Notes: a model not told the origin generated them from the letters alone. A stretch of DNA of 64,000 nt from Rhodopseudomonas palustris (GCF_034479375.1 NZ_CP140155.1:1798001-1862000), one strand, 5' to 3'. Counted from the first letter of the stretch, positions 17,586 through 32,622 are shown. Translations and numbers: made by a program.

Positions 17586-18913
17586 TTCTTGCGGCCCCTC
17601 AACTTCGACTTCCGGATCAGGCCTTCATACTGGTGCGCCAGCAGATAACCCTGCACCTGGGCGACCGTATCCATCGTGACGCTGACCACGATCAGAAGCG
17701 AAGTTCCGCCGAAATAGAACGGCACCGCCGCATAGGAAATCAGCACTTCGGGAATCAGACAGACGATCGCCAGGTAGATCGCGCCGACCACGGTGATGCG
17801 CGTCAGGACGAAGTCGATGTACTCCGCGGTGCGCTCGCCGGGGCGGATGCCCGGGATGAAGCCGCCGTGCTTCTTCAGATTGTCCGCGGTCTCGGTCGGG
17901 TTGAACACGATCGCGGTGTAGAAGAACGCGAAGAACACGATCATCGCGATGTAGAACACCAGGAACAGCGGCCGGCCGTGGCCGAACTGGGTGACGACCC
18001 ACTGGAACCATTCCGGGCCGGTGCCCGAATTGAAGCTCGCGATGGTGGTCGGCAGCAGCAGCAGCGACGACGCGAAGATCGGCGGGATCACGCCCGAGGT
18101 GTTGAGCTTCAGCGGCAGATGCGAGGACTGGCCCTCGAACATCTTGTTGCCGACCTGGCGCTTCGGATACTGGATCAGCAGCCGGCGCTGGGCCCGCTCC
18201 ATGAACACGATGAAGGCGATGACGACGACGGCCATCACCAGCACGACCAGGATCAAGGCGGTCGACAGCGCGCCCTGACGGCCGAGTTCCAGCATGCTGG
18301 CGAGCGCCGAAGGCAGCTCGGCGACGATGCCGGCGAGAATGATCAGCGAGATGCCGTTGCCGATGCCGCGCGAGGTGATCTGCTCACCAAGCCACATCAG
18401 GAACATGGTGCCGCCGGTCAGCGTGATCGCGGTCGACAGCAGGAAGAATGCGCCCGGCTCCGACACCACATTGCCGGCGCCCTGCAGACCGACGGCGATG
18501 CCGTAGGACTGGAACGCGGCCAGGATCACCGTGAGATAGCGGGTGTACTGGTTCAGCGTCTTGCGGCCGGACTCGCCTTCCTTCTTCAGCGCCTCGAGCT
18601 GCGGCGACACCGTGGTCAAGAGCTGCACGATGATCGATGCCGAGATGTACGGCATGATGTTCAGCGCGAAGATCGCCATGCGGTGGATGCCGCCGCCGGC
18701 GAACATGTTGAACATGCCGAGAATGCCGCCGGCCTGCGACTTGAACACCTGTTCCCACACGGTGGGATCGATGCCGGGCAGCGGGATATAGGTGCCCAGC
18801 CGATACACCAGCAGCGCGCCGAGCGTGAACCAGATCCGCTTCTTCAGCTCCTCGGCCTTGCCGAGCGCCGAGAAATTGAGGTTTGCCGCTAGTTGTTCCG
18901 CTGCAGAGACCAT
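17582..18913 (-). CDS. secY: Protein translocase channel subunit SecY
   Basis: 443 residues with ten hydrophobic segments. Recognisable blocks include [12 protein letters not shown] in the first periplasmic part, the plug-region sequence [20 protein letters not shown], and the C-terminal cytoplasmic loop [24 protein letters not shown]. SecY forms the inner-membrane channel with SecE (60215-60403 in this window) and SecG. It lies in the spc operon, downstream of rplO and coupled to adk by a 4-base overlap. Confidence 0.98.
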   Translation of the reverse strand: MVSAAEQLAANLNFSALGKAEELKKRIWFTLGALLVYRLGTYIPLPGIDPTVWEQVFKSQAGGILGMFNMFAGGGIHRMAIFALNIMPYISASIIVQLLTTVSPQLEALKKEGESGRKTLNQYTRYLTVILAAFQSYGIAVGLQGAGNVVSEPGAFFLLSTAITLTGGTMFLMWLGEQITSRGIGNGISLIILAGIVAELPSALASMLELGRQGALSTALILVVLVMAVVVIAFIVFMERAQRRLLIQYPKRQVGNKMFEGQSSHLPLKLNTSGVIPPIFASSLLLLPTTIASFNSGTGPEWFQWVVTQFGHGRPLFLVFYIAMIVFFAFFYTAIVFNPTETADNLKKHGGFIPGIRPGERTAEYIDFVLTRITVVGAIYLAIVCLIPEVLISYAAVPFYFGGTSLLIVVSVTMDTVAQVQGYLLAHQYEGLIRKSKLRGRKK

Positions 18914-19004
18914 GTCCGGCTTTCTCCCGCGCTACTCGTCCCGTGGTGCCGCCGGATGCGGGCCGCCGAGTGAGCGCCGGGCATCAATTTGGTGCGCGAC
19001 TGTC

Positions 19005-19062
19005 GTCAATTCCACTGCCGCCGGCAAGGCCGGCGCCCGCTTTCGCGGGCGATGACGGCAAT
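19005..19062. repeat. Palindromic element in the rplO-secY gap
   Basis: Contains a perfect GCCCGC-TTTC-GCGGGC hairpin (19035-19050) flanked by GCCGGC/GGCCGGC and by attccactgcc / gatgacggcaat sequence. It resembles the dispersed repeats elsewhere in the window and is not followed by a T-run. Confidence 0.5.
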
Positions 19063-19063
19063 G

Positions 19064-19549
19064 TTACGCAGCCTCGCCTTCGTCCTTCTTCGGCGCCAGG
19101 ATCTTCACCGTGCCGCCGGCCTTCTCGACCGCCTCGATCGCCGATTTGGTGGCGCCGTGGACTTCGATGGTGAGCTTCGACTTGAGCTCGCCGCGGCCGA
19201 GCAGCCGCACGCCGTCGCGCGAACGCCGCAGCACGCCGGCCGCGACCAGCGATTCGGCGTTGATCACCGCGCCGGCATCGATCGTCTTGGCGTCGATCGC
19301 ATCCTGCAGCCGGTCGAGATTGATCTCGGCGAATTCCAGCCGGAAGATGTTGTTGAAGCCACGCTTCGGCAGGCGCCGATGCAGCGGCATCTGGCCGCCT
19401 TCGAAGCCCTTGATGCGCACGCCGGAGCGCGCGGTCTGGCCCTTGCCGCCACGGCCGCCGGTCTTGCCTTTGCCGGAGCCGATACCGCGGCCGATGCGCA
19501 TGCGCTTCTTGCGTGCGCCGGGATTGTCGGAAATCTCGCTGAGCTTCAT
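19064..19549 (-). CDS. rplO: 50S ribosomal protein L15
   Basis: 161 residues, beginning [38 protein letters not shown], the Gly-rich extended N-terminus that threads into 23S rRNA. The core includes [18 protein letters not shown]. The C-terminal domain ([23 protein letters not shown]) is conserved, and a short tail ends KDEGEAA. It lies in the spc operon between rpmD and secY. Confidence 0.97.
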   Translation of the reverse strand: MKLSEISDNPGARKKRMRIGRGIGSGKGKTGGRGGKGQTARSGVRIKGFEGGQMPLHRRLPKRGFNNIFRLEFAEINLDRLQDAIDAKTIDAGAVINAESLVAAGVLRRSRDGVRLLGRGELKSKLTIEVHGATKSAIEAVEKAGGTVKILAPKKDEGEAA

Positions 19550-19561
19550 CGCCCTGCCCTC

Positions 19562-19756
19562 TTACTTCTCGTCGACGACGCGAACGAGGTGTTGCACCTT
19601 GGCGATCATGCCGCGAACTTCAGGCGTATCCTGAAGCTCGGTGACCCGGCCGATCTTGTTGAGCTTGAGGCCGACCAGCGTCGCGCGCTGCGAGTGATGG
19701 CGGCGGATTGGGCTGCCGATCTGCTCGACCTTGATCATGTTTGCGGCGTTGGCCAT
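19562..19756 (-). CDS. rpmD: 50S ribosomal protein L30
   Basis: 64 residues from the ATG at 19756 ([19 protein letters not shown]); the GTG three codons earlier lies against the GGAG ribosome site and is less likely. It shows the L30 pattern [46 protein letters not shown]. It lies 12 bp before rplO. Confidence 0.96.
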   Translation of the reverse strand: MANAANMIKVEQIGSPIRRHHSQRATLVGLKLNKIGRVTELQDTPEVRGMIAKVQHLVRVVDEK

Positions 19757-19812
19757 CGTCTTCACTCCGGATCGCGTCTTGTCTCTGTCAGCGTGATCGC
19801 GCGATCACGCCG

Positions 19813-20388
19813 TTATTCGGCAACCACTTCCGCATCGCCGCCGACGCGGCGGGCCTGCAGGGTGGAAACCTTGATGTTGCGGCGCGCTGCGACCGCACGC
19901 GGCGAATCGAGGTGCTTCAGCGCGTCGAAGGTGGCGCGAACCATGTTGTACGGGTTCGACGAGCCGATCGACTTCGCCACCACGTCTTGGATGCCGAGCG
20001 TCTCGAACACCGCGCGCATCGGGCCGCCGGCGATGATGCCGGTACCGGCCGGAGCGGCGCGCAGATAGACGCGGCCGGCGCCGTGACGGCCGGCGATGTC
20101 GTGATGCAGCGTGCGGCCGTCGCGCAGCGCCACCCGGGTCAGGTTGCGCTTCGCCGCTTCGGTCGCCTTGCGGATCGCTTCCGGCACTTCGCGCGCCTTG
20201 CCGTGGCCGAAACCGACCCGGCCCTTCTGGTCGCCGATCACGACCAGCGCTGCGAAACCGAAACGCTTACCGCCCTTCACGACCTTCGCCACACGGTTGA
20301 TGTGGACGAGCTTGTCGACGAACTCGCTGTCGCGCTCCTCGCGATCCCTGCTCCGTTCGCGTCCACCGCGTTCGCGTTCAGCTGCCAT
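19813..20388 (-). CDS. rpsE: 30S ribosomal protein S5
   Basis: 191 residues from the ATG at 20388. The N-terminus has a charged Arg/Glu/Asp-rich extension ([21 protein letters not shown]) typical of rhizobial S5, then the double-stranded-RNA-binding-like domain ([31 protein letters not shown]) and the C-terminal fold ([45 protein letters not shown]). S5 shapes decoding accuracy. It lies in the spc operon. Confidence 0.97.
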   Translation of the reverse strand: MAAERERGGRERSRDREERDSEFVDKLVHINRVAKVVKGGKRFGFAALVVIGDQKGRVGFGHGKAREVPEAIRKATEAAKRNLTRVALRDGRTLHHDIAGRHGAGRVYLRAAPAGTGIIAGGPMRAVFETLGIQDVVAKSIGSSNPYNMVRATFDALKHLDSPRAVAARRNIKVSTLQARRVGGDAEVVAE

Positions 20389-20448
20389 GGTGTTTTCCAA
20401 TCTCTGCGAGGCTGTCGCCCCGATCCTTGTATCCGTTCAAACCGAAAC

Positions 20449-20811
20449 TTAGAAGCTCAGGCCGCTCTCGCGGGCCGCATCCGCCAGCGCCTTGACGCGG
20501 CCGTGATACAGATAGCCGCCGCGATCGAACACGACTTCCTTGACGCCCTGCTTCACCGCGCGCTCCGCGAGCAGCTTGCCGACCGCCTTCGCCGCGTCGA
20601 TGTTCGCGCCGGTGTTGCCGGCCTCGCGCAGCGACTTTTCCAGCGACGACGCCGAGGCGAGCGTCTCGCCCTTCAGATCGTCGATCACCTGGGCGTAGAT
20701 GTGCTTCGACGAGCGGAACACCGACAGCCGCGGGCGGCCGTTGGCGGTGCGCCGCAGGGCGATCCGGACCCGAGTCTTGCGCCGGGCATTCGTGACATTC
20801 AACTTCGACAT
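20449..20811 (-). CDS. rplR: 50S ribosomal protein L18
   Basis: 120 residues. A basic N-terminus ([36 protein letters not shown]) and conserved C-terminus ([32 protein letters not shown]) identify L18, which binds 5S rRNA with L5 in the central protuberance. Confidence 0.98.
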   Translation of the reverse strand: MSKLNVTNARRKTRVRIALRRTANGRPRLSVFRSSKHIYAQVIDDLKGETLASASSLEKSLREAGNTGANIDAAKAVGKLLAERAVKQGVKEVVFDRGGYLYHGRVKALADAARESGLSF

Positions 20812-20822
20812 GACCGGCTCCG

Positions 20823-21356
20823 TTACTTCTTCTTGCCTTCCTTGCGGAAGATGAACTCGTCAGAATAGCGCACGCCCTTGCCCTTGTAGGGCTCCGGCGG
20901 ACGATAGTCGCGGATCTCGGCCGCGACCTGCCCGACCTTCTGCGAGTCGATGCCGACGACGTTGATCTCGGTCGGCTTCGGCACCGTGATGGTGATCCCT
21001 TCCGGGATGTCGTAGAGCACGTCGTGGCTGTAGCCGAGCGCGAGCTGCAGCTTCTTGCCCTGCAGTGCGGCACGATAGCCGACGCCGGTGATCTCGAGCT
21101 TCTTCTCGAAGCCCTTGGTGACGCCTTCCACCAGGTTCGCGATCTGGGCGCGCGCAGTGCCGTACAACGCCTGAGCGCGATTCGTCTCGAACCGCGGCGC
21201 CACCTTCACCGAACCGTCCTCGAACTTGACGTCGACGTCGTCGTGCACGACGAACTGAAGCTGACCCTTCGGCCCCTTCATCTTGACGGTCTGACCCTCG
21301 ACGGACGCCGTCACCCCGGACGGGACCGTGACGGGCTTCTTGCCAACGCGTGACAT
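20823..21356 (-). CDS. rplF: 50S ribosomal protein L6
   Basis: 177 residues with two tandem L6 folds: [31 protein letters not shown] at the N-terminus, and [23 protein letters not shown] plus the near-invariant [29 protein letters not shown] at the C-terminus. L6 lies near the sarcin-ricin loop and factor-binding site. The rplR start follows after 11 bases. Confidence 0.98.
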   Translation of the reverse strand: MSRVGKKPVTVPSGVTASVEGQTVKMKGPKGQLQFVVHDDVDVKFEDGSVKVAPRFETNRAQALYGTARAQIANLVEGVTKGFEKKLEITGVGYRAALQGKKLQLALGYSHDVLYDIPEGITITVPKPTEINVVGIDSQKVGQVAAEIRDYRPPEPYKGKGVRYSDEFIFRKEGKKK

Positions 21357-21468
21357 GGTCGATCCTTCCTAACCAAACATCCTCCGGCGTAACGACGCCG
21401 CGGAAGATGCGCCAATTTCCGTTGTCTCGGCGCGTCCCGACCGCCTCGTGCGGCGGATCGCGCTTCGC

Positions 21469-21867
21469 TCAGAACACCGTGAACAGAACCTCGCCGCCGA
21501 CATTGGCGTCGCGGGCGTCGTGATCGGCCATGATCCCCTTCGGGGTCGACAGCACCGAGATGCCGAGGCCGTTGTTGACGCGCGGCAAGTTCTTGACCGA
21601 CGCGTAGACCCGGCGACCGGGGCGCGACACGCGCTCGATCTCGCGGATCACGGGCTCGCCGTCGAAATATTTCAGCTCGATCTCGAGCTCGCTGCGCCCC
21701 GAGGAATGCTCGACGCTGGCGTAGCCGCGGATGTAGCCCTCGCTCTTCAGCACTTCGAGCACGCTGGCGCGCATCTTCGAGCCGGGAGTCGAGACCTTGG
21801 ACTTCGAACGCATCTGCGCGTTGCGGATGCGGGTGATGAGATCGCTGATCGGATCGTGCGTAGACAT
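21469..21867 (-). CDS. rpsH: 30S ribosomal protein S8
   Basis: 132 residues, beginning [25 protein letters not shown] and ending with the S8 signature [33 protein letters not shown]. It binds the central domain of 16S rRNA, and in enterobacteria also represses the spc operon through an rplX-rplE mRNA site; whether that holds here is unknown. Confidence 0.97.
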   Translation of the reverse strand: MSTHDPISDLITRIRNAQMRSKSKVSTPGSKMRASVLEVLKSEGYIRGYASVEHSSGRSELEIELKYFDGEPVIREIERVSRPGRRVYASVKNLPRVNNGLGISVLSTPKGIMADHDARDANVGGEVLFTVF

Positions 21868-21879
21868 CTCCGCCCCTCC

Positions 21880-22185
21880 TTACCAGCTCGACTTGACGAG
21901 GCCGGGAACCAGGCCCTTCGAGCCCAGATCGCGGATCGCGATACGGCTGAGCTTGTTCAGGCGGTAGACCGAGCGCGCGCGGCCGGTGATCTCGCAGCGG
22001 TTGCGGATCCGGGTGGCCGACGAATTGCGCGGCATCTCGGCGAGCTTCAGGGTCGCCGCGAAACGCTCCTCCATCGGGAGGTCCTTGTCGGCGATGATGG
22101 CCTTCAGACGCGCGCGCTTCGGCGCCGCGTTCTTGGTCATCTTCTTCCGACGATTGTTCTTCTCGATCGAACTCTTCTTTGCCAT
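21880..22185 (-). CDS. rpsN: 30S ribosomal protein S14 (zinc-independent long form)
   Basis: 101 residues, the length of the zinc-free S14. The C-terminal half has [43 protein letters not shown]; a single Cys in place of the CxxC pairs marks the zinc-independent type. It lies between rplE and rpsH. Confidence 0.97.
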   Translation of the reverse strand: MAKKSSIEKNNRRKKMTKNAAPKRARLKAIIADKDLPMEERFAATLKLAEMPRNSSATRIRNRCEITGRARSVYRLNKLSRIAIRDLGSKGLVPGLVKSSW

Positions 22186-22242
22186 GCCAGGCTCCTGGGT
22201 TTCCGCGTTTGAGAGGCAGATCAGCTCGGGGCTGTCAGCGTC

Positions 22243-22800
22243 TCACTGCCGGAACGGGAAATTGAATGCGGTGAGCAACGCGCGCGCTTCGTCGTCAGTC
22301 TGCGCGGTGGTGCACACCGTGATGTCCATGCCCCACGACTCGCCGGTCTTGTCGAAGTCGATTTCGGGGAAAATGATGTGCTCCTTGATGCCGAGCGAAT
22401 AGTTGCCGCGGCCGTCGAAGCTCTTCGGGTTCAGGCCGCGGAAGTCGCGGACGCGCGGCAGCGCGACCGTGATCAGGCGGTCGATGAACTCGTACATCTT
22501 CGCCTTGCGCAGCGTCACCTTGCAGCCGATCGGCTGGTTCTCGCGCAGCTTGAAGGTCGAGATCGCCACCCGCGAATAGGTCACGACCGCCTTCTGGCCG
22601 GCGATCAGCGCCATGTCGGCGGCCGCCTGCTCCGCCTTCTTGCGGTCGTTGACGGCCTCGCCGACGCCCATGTTCAGCACGACCTTGTCGAGCCTGGGAA
22701 CCTGCATGACGTTGCCGTAGCCGAACTTCTCAGTCAGCTGGGTGCGGATGCTGTTGTCGTATTCCGTGCGAAGGCGCGGAACGTATGCGGTCTCAGCCAT
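22243..22800 (-). CDS. rplE: 50S ribosomal protein L5
   Basis: 185 residues from the ATG at 22800 ([17 protein letters not shown]), which gives family length; upstream codons in this frame belong to the rplX region. Conserved [53 protein letters not shown] and the C-terminal [27 protein letters not shown] are present. L5 binds 5S rRNA and P-site tRNA. The start overlaps rplX by 8 bases. Confidence 0.98.
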
Positions 22801-23107
22801 CGATCTCTGCTCCCGAGCTCTTGGCGATGCGAACCTTCTTGCCGTCCGCCAGGATCTTGAAACCGACCCGGGTCGGTTTGCCGTCCTTGCCGACGATCGC
22901 GATGTTGGACAGGTCGATCGGCGCCTCTTTCGAGATGATGCCGCCTTCCTGGGATTGGGTCTGCTTCTGGTGACGCTTGACGATGTTGATGCCGCGAACC
23001 AGCGCCACACCGGCGGCCGGACGGACCTCGAATACCTCGCCGGTGCGACCCTTGTCGCGCCCGCTCAGCACCATCACCTTGTCGCCCTTACGAATCTTGG
23101 CGGCCAT
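22793..23107 (-). CDS. rplX: 50S ribosomal protein L24
   Basis: 104 residues from the ATG at 23107. The KOW motif [25 protein letters not shown] is at the N-terminus. L24 initiates 50S assembly at the 5' domain of 23S rRNA. Its start overlaps the rplN stop by one base (TGATG) and its end overlaps rplE by 8, indicating tight coupling. Confidence 0.97.
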
Positions 23108-23475
23108 CACAGCACCTCCGGTGCCAGCGAAATGATCTTCATGTGGTTCTTCGCACGCAGCTCGCGCGGCACCGGCCCGAAGATACGGGTCCCGACCGGC
23201 TCGGACTGATTGTTGATCAGCACGGCGGCGTTGCGATCGAAGCGGATGACGGAGCCGTCGGGGCGGCGGATGTCCTTGCGGACCCGGACCACCACGGCCT
23301 TCATGACGTCGCCCTTCTTCACCTTGCCGCGCGGAATCGCTTCCTTGATCGACACCACGATGACGTCGCCCACGGTGGCATAGCGGCGCTTGGAGCCCCC
23401 GAGCACCTTGATGCACATGACACGGCGTGCGCCTGAATTATCGGCCACGTCGAGGTTGGTCTGCATCTGGATCAT
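23107..23475 (-). CDS. rplN: 50S ribosomal protein L14
   Basis: 122 residues: [57 protein letters not shown] is the invariant start of L14. The C-terminus ([28 protein letters not shown]) is complete. L14 lies at the subunit interface and binds the RsfS silencing factor in other bacteria. Confidence 0.98.
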
Positions 23476-23535
23476 TGATGCACCTCGTCCTCTCTCTAAT
23501 GCGCTGACGCGCTCTCAACTGACGCGCGAATGCGC

Positions 23536-23784
23536 TTAGGCGGTCTTCTTGGGTTCGCCCCGGACAACCGTCCAGCGCTTCAACTTGGAGATCGGCTTGC
23601 TCTCCTCGATCCACACCATGTCGCCCGGATGGAACTGATCGTTCTCATCGTGCGCGTGGTAGTTCTTCGAGCGCCGGATAGTCTTCTTGTAGATCGGGTG
23701 GGTGAAGCGACGGTCGACGCGCACCACCACGGTCTTGGCTTGCTTGTCGCTGACGACCACGCCCTGCAGGGTCCTCTTCGGCAT
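23536..23784 (-). CDS. rpsQ: 30S ribosomal protein S17
   Basis: 82 residues of OB-fold type: [74 protein letters not shown], as expected for S17, a primary 16S binder. It lies between rpmC and rplN. Confidence 0.97.
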   Translation of the reverse strand: MPKRTLQGVVVSDKQAKTVVVRVDRRFTHPIYKKTIRRSKNYHAHDENDQFHPGDMVWIEESKPISKLKRWTVVRGEPKKTA

Positions 23785-23795
23785 CTCTGTGGTCC

Positions 23796-24005
23796 TTACT
23801 TCGTCTTGCCGGCGCGCTTCTGCGCGGCGATGGTCTTGATCCGGGCGATGTCGCGCCGGGCTTCGCGCAGCCGCGAGGTGTCCTCGAGCTGGCCGGTGGC
23901 GCGCTGGAAGCGCAGGTTGAAGCGCTCCTTCTTCAGATTGAGGATCGCGTCGTCCATCTGGTCTTCGCTCATCGCGCGGATGTCGCCGCTCTTCATCTCA
24001 GCCAT
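23796..24005 (-). CDS. rpmC: 50S ribosomal protein L29
   Basis: 69 residues from the ATG at 24005 ([19 protein letters not shown]). The two-helix hairpin with [36 protein letters not shown] is diagnostic. L29 sits at the tunnel exit next to L23 and contributes to the SRP/trigger-factor docking site. It begins 6 bases after rplP ends. Confidence 0.97.
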
Positions 24006-24010
24006 TACAG

Positions 24011-24424
24011 TCACTCCGCGATGCGCGCGACGAAGCGCGTCTTGATCGGCAGCTTGGCGGCGGCCAGCGTCAGCGCCTCCTTGGCGAGCTGCTGGTTGAC
24101 GCCGTCGATCTCGAACATCACCCGGCCGGGCTTGACGCGGGCGACCCACAATTCCGGCGCGCCCTTGCCGGAGCCCATGCGGACTTCGGCGGGCTTCTTC
24201 GACACCGGAACGTCCGGGAAGATCCGGATCCAGACGCGGCCGGCGCGCTTCATGTGGCGGGTCAGCGCACGCCGGGCGGCTTCGATCTGGCGCGCGGTGA
24301 CGCGCTCCGGCTCCATCGCCTTCAACCCGAACTGGCCGAACGCCAAGGTAGCGCCCGACGACGCAACGCCGTGGATGCGGCCCTTGTGCGCCTTGCGGAA
24401 CTTGGTCTTCTTTGGTTGCATCAT
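24011..24424 (-). CDS. rplP: 50S ribosomal protein L16
   Basis: 137 residues, beginning [21 protein letters not shown]. The Arg-rich segment [49 protein letters not shown] identifies L16, which contacts A-site tRNA near the peptidyl-transferase centre. The double ATG at the start leaves a one-residue uncertainty. Confidence 0.98.
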
Positions 24425-24457
24425 GGCTTACGCCCTCAAACCTTATTCAGCAGAAGA

Positions 24458-25156
24458 TCAGGCAGCGTCGCGGCGCGGGCGGGAATTGTCGCCTTCGGCC
24501 ATACGCTTGTCCTGCGCCATCGGATCGTGTTCGAGGATCTCGCCCTTGAAGATCCACACCTTGACGCCACAGGTGCCGAAGGTGGTGAACGCGGTCGCGA
24601 CGCCGTAATCGATGTCGGCGCGCAGCGTGTGCAGCGGAACGCGACCTTCGCGATACCACTCCATACGCGCGATTTCGGCGCCGCCGAGACGGCCCGAGCA
24701 GTTGATCCGGATGCCCTCGGCGCCGAGACGCATCGCCGACTGCACCGCCCGCTTCATCGCGCGGCGGAACGCGACGCGGCGCTCGAGCTGCTGCGCGATC
24801 GACTCGGCGACCAGCGTGGCGTCGAGCTCCGGCTTGCGGATTTCGACGATGTTGATGACGACGTCCGACGCGGTGATGTCGGCGACCTTCTTGCGCAGCT
24901 TGTCGATGTCGGCGCCCTTCTTGCCGATCACGACGCCCGGGCGCGCGGAGTGGATCGTCACCCGGCACTTCTTGTGCGGGCGCTCGATCACGATGCGCGC
25001 CACCGCAGCCTGCTTCAATTCCTTGTGCAGGATCGCGCGGATCTTGACGTCCTCGTGCAGCAGCTTGCCGTATTCGTTCTTGCCGGCGTACCAACGGGAA
25101 TCCCACGTCCGGTTGATGCCCAGCCGCAGCCCGATCGGATTGATCTTTTGACCCAT
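24458..25156 (-). CDS. rpsC: 30S ribosomal protein S3
   Basis: 232 residues from the ATG at 25156 ([22 protein letters not shown]). The KH domain [19 protein letters not shown] lies near residues 75-95. The C-terminal domain contains [41 protein letters not shown]. The tail [11 protein letters not shown] is typical of rhizobia. S3 forms part of the mRNA entry channel. Confidence 0.98.
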   Translation of the reverse strand: MGQKINPIGLRLGINRTWDSRWYAGKNEYGKLLHEDVKIRAILHKELKQAAVARIVIERPHKKCRVTIHSARPGVVIGKKGADIDKLRKKVADITASDVVINIVEIRKPELDATLVAESIAQQLERRVAFRRAMKRAVQSAMRLGAEGIRINCSGRLGGAEIARMEWYREGRVPLHTLRADIDYGVATAFTTFGTCGVKVWIFKGEILEHDPMAQDKRMAEGDNSRPRRDAA

Positions 25157-25179
25157 CGAAAGTCTCCCGCGCCCTGGCT

Positions 25180-25566
25180 TTAAGCGCTTGCTTCGGCTTC
25201 GACCTGACGAACGACGATCGTCAGCTGCGCGAATGGTTTCAGAATACGGCCCGAGCGACCACGGCCGCGCGGCGAGAAGCGCTTCATCACGATGCCCTTG
25301 CCGACATGGGCCTCGGAGACGACCAGCGCGTCGACGTCGAGGTCGTGGTTGTTCTCGGCATTGGCGATCGCCGATTCCAGGCACTTCTTGACGTCGACCG
25401 CGATCCGCTTGCGCGAGAACTGCAGGTCGGCCAGCGCCGCCGCGGCCTTGCGGCCACGGATCAGCTGAGCGACCAGATTGAGCTTCTGCGGGCTGACGCG
25501 AAGCATCCGGGCGACGGCCTTGGCCTCGTTATCGGGGAGGACCCGTTCGCGCTTGGGTTTGCTCAT
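25180..25566 (-). CDS. rplV: 50S ribosomal protein L22
   Basis: 128 residues with [41 protein letters not shown] and the conserved hairpin [30 protein letters not shown] that lines the peptide exit tunnel. Confidence 0.98.
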   Translation of the reverse strand: MSKPKRERVLPDNEAKAVARMLRVSPQKLNLVAQLIRGRKAAAALADLQFSRKRIAVDVKKCLESAIANAENNHDLDVDALVVSEAHVGKGIVMKRFSPRGRGRSGRILKPFAQLTIVVRQVEAEASA

Positions 25567-25576
25567 GGCTTAGTCC

Positions 25577-25855
25577 TCAACCCTTCTTCGACTTCTTGTC
25601 GCCGGAATGGCCGTGGAACGTGCGGGTCGGCGAGAACTCGCCGAACTTGTGACCCACCATTTCCTCGTTGATCGCCACCGGGACGTGCTTCTGGCCGTTG
25701 TAGACGCCGAAAGTCAGCCCGACGAACTGCGGCAGGATGGTGGAGCGGCGGCTCCAGATCTTGATGACGTCGTGACGGCCCGACGCACGCGCGGCATCCG
25801 CCTTCTTCAGCAGCGAGCCCTCGACGAACGGGCCCTTCCAGACTGAGCGAACCAT
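25577..25855 (-). CDS. rpsS: 30S ribosomal protein S19
   Basis: 92 residues from the ATG at 25855 ([54 protein letters not shown]). The C-terminal segment [25 protein letters not shown] is standard. S19 lies in the 30S head near S13. Confidence 0.98.
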   Translation of the reverse strand: MVRSVWKGPFVEGSLLKKADAARASGRHDVIKIWSRRSTILPQFVGLTFGVYNGQKHVPVAINEEMVGHKFGEFSPTRTFHGHSGDKKSKKG

Positions 25856-25866
25856 GTCCGGCTTCC

Positions 25867-26703
25867 TTACTTCTTCTTCCGCTTGTGGCGGCTGATGAGA
25901 ATGAACTTGTCGGTCGACTTGTTCGAGCGGGTCTTCTTGCCCTTGGTCGGCTTGCCCCACGGAGTGACCGGGTGGCGGCCGCCCGAGGTGCGGCCTTCGC
26001 CGCCGCCGTGCGGATGGTCGATCGGGTTCATCACGACGCCGCGGTTATGCGGACGCCAGCCGAGCCAGCGCGTGCGCCCGGCCTTGCCGATCGAGATGTT
26101 CATGTGGTCCGGGTTCGACACCGCACCGATGGTGGCGGTGCAGCGGCCGTGGACCAGGCGCTGCTCGCCCGAATTGAGGCGAACGATGACGTAGTCGTGG
26201 TCGCGCCCGACGAGCTGGGCGTAGGTGCCGGCCGAACGCGCGATCTGCCCGCCCTTGCCGATCTTCAGCTCGACATTGTGGATGATCGTGCCGATCGGCA
26301 TGTTGCCGAGCGGCATGACGTTGCCCGGCTTCACGTCGACATAGGAGCCGGCGATCACGGTGTCGCCGACCGCAAGACGCTGCGGCGCCAGGATGTAGGC
26401 CTGCTCGCCGTCCTCGTACTTGATCAGCGCGATGAAGGCGGTGCGGTTCGGATCGTATTCAAGCCGCTCGACCTTGGCCGGAACGTCGACCTTGGTGCGC
26501 TTGAAGTCGACCACGCGATAGGTCTTCTTGTGGCCGCCGCCGCGGAATCGAACGGTGATCCGGCCGGTGTTGTTGCGGCCGCCCTTCGAGTGCTTGCCCT
26601 CGGTGAGCGTCTTGACCGGCTTGCCCTTGTAGAGCGCCGAACGATCGACCATCACCAGCTGGCGCTGGCCCGGCGTCGTAGGATTGTATTTTTTCAATGC
26701 CAT
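25867..26703 (-). CDS. rplB: 50S ribosomal protein L2
   Basis: 278 residues, normal length. The key C-terminal block [47 protein letters not shown] includes the universally conserved His needed for peptidyl transfer, and [22 protein letters not shown] is the N-terminal RNA-binding part. It lies in the S10 operon. Confidence 0.99.
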   Translation of the reverse strand: MALKKYNPTTPGQRQLVMVDRSALYKGKPVKTLTEGKHSKGGRNNTGRITVRFRGGGHKKTYRVVDFKRTKVDVPAKVERLEYDPNRTAFIALIKYEDGEQAYILAPQRLAVGDTVIAGSYVDVKPGNVMPLGNMPIGTIIHNVELKIGKGGQIARSAGTYAQLVGRDHDYVIVRLNSGEQRLVHGRCTATIGAVSNPDHMNISIGKAGRTRWLGWRPHNRGVVMNPIDHPHGGGEGRTSGGRHPVTPWGKPTKGKKTRSNKSTDKFILISRHKRKKK

Positions 26704-26716
26704 GGTCGGTCCCGCC

Positions 26717-27016
26717 TTACAGTCCGGTGGTCACGTCGATGCGGTGACCCTCTTCCAGGGTCACGACCGCGCGCTTGACGTCCGACTGCGTGCCGAAGGT
26801 GCCGCGGAAGGACTTCGACTTGCCCTTACGCACCAGCGTGTTCACGCTCTTCACCTTGACGTCGAACAGCTTCTCGACGGCTTCCTTGATCTGCGGCTTG
26901 GTGGCGTCGCCCAGAACCTTGAACACAACCTTGTTGTGCTCGGAGGCCATGGTCGCCTTTTCGGTCACCACCGGAGCGACGATCACGTCGTAGTGGCGCG
27001 GATCGATGGATTTCAT
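26717..27016 (-). CDS. rplW: 50S ribosomal protein L23
   Basis: 99 residues. [55 protein letters not shown] is diagnostic. L23 docks trigger factor and SRP at the tunnel exit. Its start overlaps the rplD stop by 4 bases. Confidence 0.98.
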   Translation of the reverse strand: MKSIDPRHYDVIVAPVVTEKATMASEHNKVVFKVLGDATKPQIKEAVEKLFDVKVKSVNTLVRKGKSKSFRGTFGTQSDVKRAVVTLEEGHRIDVTTGL

Positions 27017-27633
27017 TTGAAGCGCGCCTCCAACGCATCGACCGCCGCCTTCGTCAGAACCAGCTTCCGACGGCGCACAATATCGTAGACGTTGATGCCC
27101 TGGACGGGCAGCACGTCGATGTTCGGGATGTTGCGGGCCGCCGTGGCGAACCCGGTATTGACCTCGGCGCCGTCGATGATCAGCGCGTTGGTCAGGCCGA
27201 GGCCCGAGAACGCACCGACCAGAGCCTTGGTCTTGGCGGCTTCGAGCTCGGCCTTGTCGATCACGATCAGTCCGCCGCCCTTGGCCTTGGCCGACAGCGC
27301 ATGACGCAGCGCCAGAGCCCGGACCTTCTTCGGCAGATCAATGGCGTGCGAACGCACCACCGGACCGAACGCACGGCCACCGCCGCGGAACTGCGGCACG
27401 CGCTGCGAACCGTGACGAGCACCGCCGGTGCCCTTCTGCTTGTACATCTTCTTGCCGGTGCGCCAGATCTCGGCGCGACCCTTGGCCTTGTGGGTTCCGG
27501 CCTGGCGCTTTGCGAGCTGCCAGATCACGCAACGCTGGACGATGTCCTGGCGCGGCTCGAGACCGAAGATGGCGTCGGAGAGCTGGACCGAGCCGGCTTC
27601 CTGACCTTCGAGAGTGGTGACTTTCAATTCCAT
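27013..27633 (-). CDS. rplD: 50S ribosomal protein L4
   Basis: 206 residues from the ATG at 27633 ([24 protein letters not shown]); codons further upstream overlap rplC and read as non-coding. The extended tunnel loop ([40 protein letters not shown]) is conserved. In enterobacteria L4 represses its own S10 operon; that leader is not recognisable here. Confidence 0.98.
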   Translation of the reverse strand: MELKVTTLEGQEAGSVQLSDAIFGLEPRQDIVQRCVIWQLAKRQAGTHKAKGRAEIWRTGKKMYKQKGTGGARHGSQRVPQFRGGGRAFGPVVRSHAIDLPKKVRALALRHALSAKAKGGGLIVIDKAELEAAKTKALVGAFSGLGLTNALIIDGAEVNTGFATAARNIPNIDVLPVQGINVYDIVRRRKLVLTKAAVDALEARFK

Positions 27634-27634
27634 C

Positions 27635-28360
27635 TCACACACCCTCCTGCTCGGCAGCCGGAGCCGCTGCTTCATCGCCGCCATCGGCGAGCCGGAACTT
27701 GCCCGGCTTCGGCGCGTCGGCCGGCAGCGCCTTCTTGACGGCGTCGCGCACCGCGATCCATCCGCCCTTGGAGCCGGGAACGGCGCCCTCGACCAGGATC
27801 AGACCGCGCTCGACGTCGAGCTGCACCACACGCAGGTTCAGCGTGGTGATGCGATCGACGCCCATGTGACCGGGCATCTTCTTGTTCTTGAAGGTCTTGC
27901 CCGGGTCCTGACGGCCACCGGTCGAACCGATCGAACGATGCGACACCGACACACCGTGCGTGGCGCGAAGACCGCCGAAATTCCAGCGCTTCATGCCGCC
28001 GGCGAAACCCTTGCCGACCGAAGTGCCGGTGACGTCGACGAACTGGCCGACGACGAAGTGATCGGCCTGGATCTCGGCGCCGACCGGGATCAGCGCGTCC
28101 TCGGACACGCGGAACTCGGCGACCTTGCGCTTCGGCTCGACCTTGGCGACGGCGAACTGGCCGCGCTCCGCCTTCGGCATGTAAACGGTCTTGCGCGCAC
28201 CCGAACCGAGCTGCAGCGCGACGTAGCCGTTCTTCTCGGTGGTGCGATGGGCGAGCACCTGGCAGTTGCCCAGCTTCAGCACGGTCACAGGGATATGTTC
28301 GCCGGTCTCCGTAAAGACCCGCGTCATCCCGACCTTCTGTGCGATCACTCCGGAGCGCAT
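27635..28360 (-). CDS. rplC: 50S ribosomal protein L3
   Basis: 241 residues. Conserved [30 protein letters not shown], then [52 protein letters not shown], including the methylated-Gln region of the W-finger. The C-terminal tail extends as [25 protein letters not shown], longer than the E. coli protein (209 aa) and Ala/Glu rich. The rplD ATG follows after one base. Confidence 0.98.
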   Translation of the reverse strand: MRSGVIAQKVGMTRVFTETGEHIPVTVLKLGNCQVLAHRTTEKNGYVALQLGSGARKTVYMPKAERGQFAVAKVEPKRKVAEFRVSEDALIPVGAEIQADHFVVGQFVDVTGTSVGKGFAGGMKRWNFGGLRATHGVSVSHRSIGSTGGRQDPGKTFKNKKMPGHMGVDRITTLNLRVVQLDVERGLILVEGAVPGSKGGWIAVRDAVKKALPADAPKPGKFRLADGGDEAAAPAAEQEGV

Positions 28361-28410
28361 CGGCGTGCTTCCTGTTCTTTCTGTCCGTTAAGTAACCGGA
28401 CGGTCCAATC

Positions 28411-28719
28411 TCAGAGCTTGATTTCGACGTCGACGCCGGCAGCCAGGTCGAGCTTCATCAGCGCATCGACGGTCTGCGGGGTCGGGTCTACGATGTCGAG
28501 GAGGCGCTTGTGAGTGCGCATCTCGAACTGCTCGCGGCTCTTCTTGTCGACGTGCGGCGAACGGTTGACGGTGAACTTCTCGATCCGGGTCGGCAGCGGG
28601 ATCGGCCCGCGCACCTGCGCACCGGTTCGCTTCGCGGTGTTGACGATCTCACGCGTCGACGTATCGAGAATCCGATGGTCAAACGCCTTGAGGCGAATGC
28701 GAATATTCTGGCCGTTCAT
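28411..28719 (-). CDS. rpsJ: 30S ribosomal protein S10 (NusE)
   Basis: 102 residues; [102 protein letters not shown] matches S10 throughout when read in short blocks. Besides the 30S head it acts with NusB in antitermination. It opens the S10 set, 84 bases downstream of tuf. Confidence 0.98.
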
Positions 28720-28803
28720 TGCCGTATCTTTCTTCAGTGAGCCAATGGTGAGTAGTGAGCGGCGGACAGGTCCCTGCCCGCCACTCTCTATTCCCTATTC
28801 GCC
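28720..28803 (-). repeat. tuf-rpsJ junction with an imperfect hairpin
   Basis: The gap holds GGCGG-CAGG / CCTG-CCGCC inverted sequence (around 28762-28784) flanked by gagtagtgag and ctattccctattcgcc. It is not followed by a T-run, so it is more likely a repeat or processing site than a terminator; no convincing promoter is seen. Confidence 0.4.
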
Positions 28804-29994
<1,191 letters not shown>

Positions 29995-30033
29995 CGTTCT
30001 TCTCCGTTCAGTCGCAGCTTACGCCGGCGACAA

Positions 30034-32106
<2,073 letters not shown>

Positions 32107-32136
32107 GACGTCTTCCTTGATTCCGTTGCTTCGCCG

Positions 32137-32610
<474 letters not shown>

Positions 32611-32622
32611 TCAGTTTCCCGC